8,031 bases of DNA from NCBI GenBank assembly GCA_945889575.1, contig CAMDBY010000074.1, positions 1-8,031 of the forward strand, read 5' to 3'. Position 1 is the first letter of the stretch; each line of letters starts with the position of its first letter. The notes under the pieces were generated by a model. That model was not told where the DNA came from and did no database searches. It was given only the letters and a program-made list of their open reading frames with translations. Both the position numbers and the translations under genes were made by a program. The stretch comes from Bifidobacterium breve. Lineage in GTDB: Bacteria > Actinomycetota > Acidimicrobiia > Acidimicrobiales > Ilumatobacteraceae. Positions 4,954 to 8,031 of this stretch are shown here, one piece after another.

Positions 4954-7394
4954 AGCGTGATTGCGATGCGATGCGCAATATGACGCGAACTGGTACCGAC
5001 ACGTAGTTCGATATTGCCTGTCCACTGAGCCCATGCTGATGTTTCAGGGTCCCACATGCGATATGCATCAGGATCAAGATCAACATGAAGCATCGTGGTG
5101 CCATTGGCAGCAACTTTTACACGTGCATAACCAACCAGTTTCTGATCTGGTTCGTCACTCGCAAGTCCGTCACGGTCTTTGCGATGCGCGTACACCTGCA
5201 CCACTTGCACACCAGCACGCGCTGACTCATTTCTGACTGCTACATCAACACCGTGAGTGCCTGACTTCGACGCATCAATTATCTTGACATCTGCGTAACC
5301 AAGACCAAACCCAAATGGGAACAACGGCTCACGCCCAACGGTGTCATACCAGCGGTACCCAATGAGACGACCCTCAAGATATTTCGCAACACCGTTACGA
5401 CCCGGGTGATGTTCAAACGCAGGAGTGTCTTCAATGCGGCGAGGAAGTGTGACTGGAAGGCGTCCCGATGGCTCGACATCGCCAACCAAAAGGTCAACTA
5501 AGGCATCTCCGAACTCCTGGCCTGGGAACCACGCATAGATAACGGCTTCCACTTCATTGAGCCACGGCATTGATACAGGAGACCCTGCGTTGACAACAAC
5601 AATGGTGCGCTTGCTGACCTTTGCAACCTCAGAGATCAGTGCATCTTGTTCACCGGGCAACGCAATTGTGTCGCGGTCCCACCCTTCACTTTCCCAATCA
5701 TCATTCGTACCAACTACAACAATGCTGACATCACATGTGGCTGCAAGAGTGACCGCTTCTTCCATCATGTCCTCGTTCTCTGGCGGTATTGCACCAATAG
5801 TTAAACCGCTCAGACCAGCACCTGTCGGTGTATGCCGCACTTCGATAACGAGCGAATATGTGCGCCCTTCTTCCAAATTAACAGTGACTACTGTTTCCGG
5901 CTTTCCCATTCCGAAAAATGATCCACCCGACGGAACATCTGCGTTGTCAAGAACTACGGCACCGTCAATCATGACGCGTACTGGTGCAACTGATTCGACA
6001 CCAAACGCCCATTCACCAGTCTGGTCAGGCGTCCACTGTGCTGCTAGGCGCGCACCAAAAGCGAAGTTAGGTTCATGACGATTCAGCGGGTCACCTGCCC
6101 ACAAAAGTCGAAAGACACCAGTGGTTCCCAATTCTGCAGGGACAGCATTTGCATCGTCTAGTTCTGCTGGGTCACGGTAATAGTCGAGTGAAATGTTTTG
6201 TAGAAGTCGAACGTCAAGCTCTGGCAACTTCTTATTGATATTGCAACCAGCTGAATGTTCAATGCGAACCGACGAACCGAGGCGCCCCATAATTGCGTCA
6301 AGCGGATGTGAAACGCGTGTTGGAGTGACATGAGCACTTCCACCACCCTGCACCATTCCGCGTGAAGCATTAGGACCAAGCACTGCAATTGAGGTAACGC
6401 CTCGCACATCAAGTGGCAACACTGGCGTGCCGCCGACAGCTTCATTACGCAATAACACCATCGCTGATGATGAGGCACGGCGCAATGTGGCCATGTCGTC
6501 AGCATCGGTACGGGAAAATTCTGGTCCCGGCGGCACGTCTGTACCACCAGTGCGTTCCATCAGGTTGAGAATGTTGCGAGCACAGTCGCGCACAAGATCT
6601 GCAGATACTTCGCCGCGTTCTACGGCCGCAACTAATGCGTCTCCGCGATGCAATGTTGGGCCAGGCATCTCAAGGTCTAGTCCAGCAACGACACCTTCCA
6701 CTGTTGAGTGCAATCCGAACCAGTCGCTGACCACCATGCCGTCAAAGTTCCACTCGCCACGTAAGACATCACGCAATAACCATGTGGAATCAGAAGCATA
6801 TGGACCATTGATGCGGTTATAACTTGTCATAATTGACATCACGTGTGCATCACGCACAGCATGTTCAAACGGCAACAAATACATTTCACGCAATGTCCGC
6901 TCATCAATTTGAGAGTCAATGGTCATGCGTTCAAATTCGGTGTCATTACCGACAAAATGTTTGATGCAGCTAGCGACGCCTTGCGATTGCACACCCAACA
7001 CATACTCACGAGCAGTAATAGCTGTGAGATACGGATCTTCGCTCATACATTCAAAGTTGCGGCCTCCAACTGGCGTGCGATGCAAGTTGATAGTGGGAGC
7101 AAGGTGCACACGTGCGCCCTTTGCCACCACTTCACGACCCAGTAACTCTCCGATATCGCGAACAAGTGCTGTATCCCATGATGCTGCAATTGCGGTACCG
7201 CAGGGAACGTTCATAGATGACGGGCCGTCGAACTTGCTGCCGCGCACGCCGCCTGGGCCATCGCTGACCCGCATCTTTTCTAGACCGATGCGATCGTTTG
7301 GCACCGTATTCCACATATTGCGGCCGGCCAGCAGAGACACCTGCTCGGTGAGTGTCATTTGGTCAAGAAGTTGCTCTACGTGCTTGCTCATCAC
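4950..7394 (-). CDS. GH3 beta-glucosidase with inserted PA14 domain
   Basis: This 814-residue enzyme is predicted to remove non-reducing beta-linked sugars, most likely glucose, by the retaining GH3 mechanism. Domain 1, a TIM-barrel (about 1-280), contains SDGPGGVRG (44-52), GRNFECMSEDP (111-121), KHF (145-147) and VVSDW (221-225), whose D224 is the predicted nucleophile. The alpha/beta sandwich domain starts near 300 and is interrupted by a PA14 domain (about 395-540; LWAGDP, WTPDQTGEWAFGVES, VMIDG). It resumes with VVGTNDDWESEGWDRD (560-574), where E568 or E570 should be the acid/base. A fibronectin-III-like C-terminal domain (about 715-805; AVRNESARAGVQVVQVY) closes the protein. This is the Kluyveromyces marxianus BglI type of architecture, in which PA14 shapes substrate choice. 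There is no signal peptide. Translation could begin at GTG 7394 or the adjoining ATG 7391; neither has a Shine-Dalgarno sequence. The upstream stop is only six bases away. Confidence 0.95.
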   Translation of the reverse strand: MMSKHVEQLLDQMTLTEQVSLLAGRNMWNTVPNDRIGLEKMRVSDGPGGVRGSKFDGPSSMNVPCGTAIAASWDTALVRDIGELLGREVVAKGARVHLAPTINLHRTPVGGRNFECMSEDPYLTAITAREYVLGVQSQGVASCIKHFVGNDTEFERMTIDSQIDERTLREMYLLPFEHAVRDAHVMSIMTSYNRINGPYASDSTWLLRDVLRGEWNFDGMVVSDWFGLHSTVEGVVAGLDLEMPGPTLHRGDALVAAVERGEVSADLVRDCARNILNLMERTGGTDVPPGPEFSRTDADDMATLRRASSSAMVLLRNEAVGGTPVLPLDVRGVTSIAVLGPNASRGMVQGGGSAHVTPTRVSHPLDAIMGRLGSSVRIEHSAGCNINKKLPELDVRLLQNISLDYYRDPAELDDANAVPAELGTTGVFRLLWAGDPLNRHEPNFAFGARLAAQWTPDQTGEWAFGVESVAPVRVMIDGAVVLDNADVPSGGSFFGMGKPETVVTVNLEEGRTYSLVIEVRHTPTGAGLSGLTIGAIPPENEDMMEEAVTLAATCDVSIVVVGTNDDWESEGWDRDTIALPGEQDALISEVAKVSKRTIVVVNAGSPVSMPWLNEVEAVIYAWFPGQEFGDALVDLLVGDVEPSGRLPVTLPRRIEDTPAFEHHPGRNGVAKYLEGRLIGYRWYDTVGREPLFPFGFGLGYADVKIIDASKSGTHGVDVAVRNESARAGVQVVQVYAHRKDRDGLASDEPDQKLVGYARVKVAANGTTMLHVDLDPDAYRMWDPETSAWAQWTGNIELRVGTSSRHIAHRIAITL

Positions 7395-7400
7395 GCAAGA

Positions 7401-8031
7401 TTAGCGGTGATGACTGAGAAAGGCCTTGGTGTGGTTTCGTCCTGAATTCACCATGAAATCAAGGTCATCCTGCACTAGGTCAAATGTGGTGGTTCCCACA
7501 TAGTCAGTATCAATTGGCACGATGCGGTCACGGTCGCCAAGGCCCTGATTAGCCCTCGTGAGGTCGCGGGTTACCGCTTCCAGCATGTTCAAGGCAAACT
7601 CCAACATGTTCTTTGGTGGACGAGCAGGGAAACCAACTAACTGAGTGGTGACATCGAGTCCGATCGATTCAAGAAAAGTCAGTACTTCACCAAAATCGAT
7701 TGCATCATCGCCAGCCACATTCATGCGGTTGAAGATGTCGTCAGGTGATGTAGTTCCAAAGATGGTGGTGAGTTCTTCAGTGCTAAGTCCCCCACTTGCA
7801 ATTGCTGCATTCAACTCTGCACGGGTGATACGACCATCGGCATTGGTGTCGAACGCATCGAAATGATCGAGCAACTTCTGCACTGGCGCTTGCATCTGAT
7901 GGCCCTTTGCCTTTTCGATTTCCTTTTCGGTGAATTCAAGTGCTGTCTTTGTATTTGGACGCGCTGGAGTTGTTGATTGTTCCATCCAACCACGCGTGAT
8001 ATCTGCTTCTTCGGCTGACACCAACGTGAAA
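7401..8031 (-). CDS. C-terminal part of a probable patatin-like phospholipase with an EF-hand region (5' end outside window)
   Basis: The frame is open through the right edge, so the N-terminus is missing; a TTG at 8024 is an internal codon candidate rather than a convincing start. Residues below count from that TTG. One canonical calcium loop is present (DTNADGRITRAE, 59-70). A second, degenerate loop runs from N102 to E113 (N at position 1, A at 3, D at 6), within the usual helix-loop-helix spacing. Hydrophilic segments flank the pair. The last 75 residues (GFPARPPKNMLEFALNMLEA, 131-150; RIVPIDTDYVGTTTFDL, 167-183; then a helix ending GRNHTKAFLSHH) resemble the C-terminal end of patatin-like phospholipases. 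The catalytic GxSxG and DG(A/G) motifs would lie upstream and cannot be seen. If correct, this is a lipid acyl hydrolase whose activity may respond to calcium. It is probably co-transcribed with the GH3 gene. An EF-hand protein of another type remains possible. Confidence 0.6.
   Translation of the reverse strand, partial: FTLVSAEEADITRGWMEQSTTPARPNTKTALEFTEKEIEKAKGHQMQAPVQKLLDHFDAFDTNADGRITRAELNAAIASGGLSTEELTTIFGTTSPDDIFNRMNVAGDDAIDFGEVLTFLESIGLDVTTQLVGFPARPPKNMLEFALNMLEAVTRDLTRANQGLGDRDRIVPIDTDYVGTTTFDLVQDDLDFMVNSGRNHTKAFLSHHR

Noticed and set aside
4960..4979. Inverted repeat ATTGCG/CGCAAT as a terminator for the plus-strand dehydrogenase gene.
   Set aside because: The stem is six bases with an eight-base loop, has no T-run after it, and lies within GH3 codons.
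5557..6078. A 173-codon plus-strand open frame.
   Set aside because: It is antisense to the well-supported GH3 gene, and its composition (rich in S, T and P, no domain) is that of a shadow frame.
6919..7404. A 161-codon plus-strand open frame opposite the start of the GH3 gene.
   Set aside because: The minus strand here encodes conserved GH3 barrel motifs; the plus frame shows no recognisable features.

Overview
The window is a densely packed bacterial chromosomal segment with seven genes, two of them cut by the window edges, and almost no intergenic space. The moderate base composition, the Actinobacteria-like 4-hydroxyacetophenone-monooxygenase-type enzyme, the small PGPGW membrane protein, the weak or absent Shine-Dalgarno sequences and one apparently leaderless start together suggest a moderate-GC actinobacterium, perhaps a planktonic Acidimicrobiia-like lineage. 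That placement is inference; no rRNA or marker gene is present. I see no mobile element, tRNA, rRNA or CRISPR array.

Layout. On the minus strand at the left lie a small PGPGW-type membrane protein (855-1130) and, 20 nt downstream of it, the N-terminal third of a LacZ-type GH2 beta-galactosidase (1-834, running off the left edge). A 56-nt divergent gap separates them from a plus-strand pair: a Baeyer-Villiger-type flavin monooxygenase (1187-3079) and a CX5R protein phosphatase (3076-3582) that overlap by four bases. After a 76-nt gap with a plausible promoter comes a plus-strand saccharopine-dehydrogenase-like oxidoreductase (3659-4945). It meets head-on, only four bases apart, a minus-strand GH3 beta-glucosidase with an inserted PA14 domain (4950-7394). 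Six bases upstream of the GH3 gene is the 3' end of a minus-strand gene that looks like the C-terminal part of a patatin-like phospholipase carrying an EF-hand region (7401-8031, running off the right edge).

How the genes fit together. The two glycosidases (GH2 and GH3) lack visible secretion signals at the starts that can be read. They are likely cytoplasmic enzymes that hydrolyse imported beta-galactosides and beta-glucosides. The monooxygenase and phosphatase are translationally coupled, so they are made together, but no shared pathway can be read from the sequence. The saccharopine-dehydrogenase-like protein is a Rossmann oxidoreductase of unknown substrate. The window reads as a compact, catabolism-flavoured housekeeping/accessory region. 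The least conventional items are the phospholipase/EF-hand architecture and the monooxygenase-phosphatase coupling.
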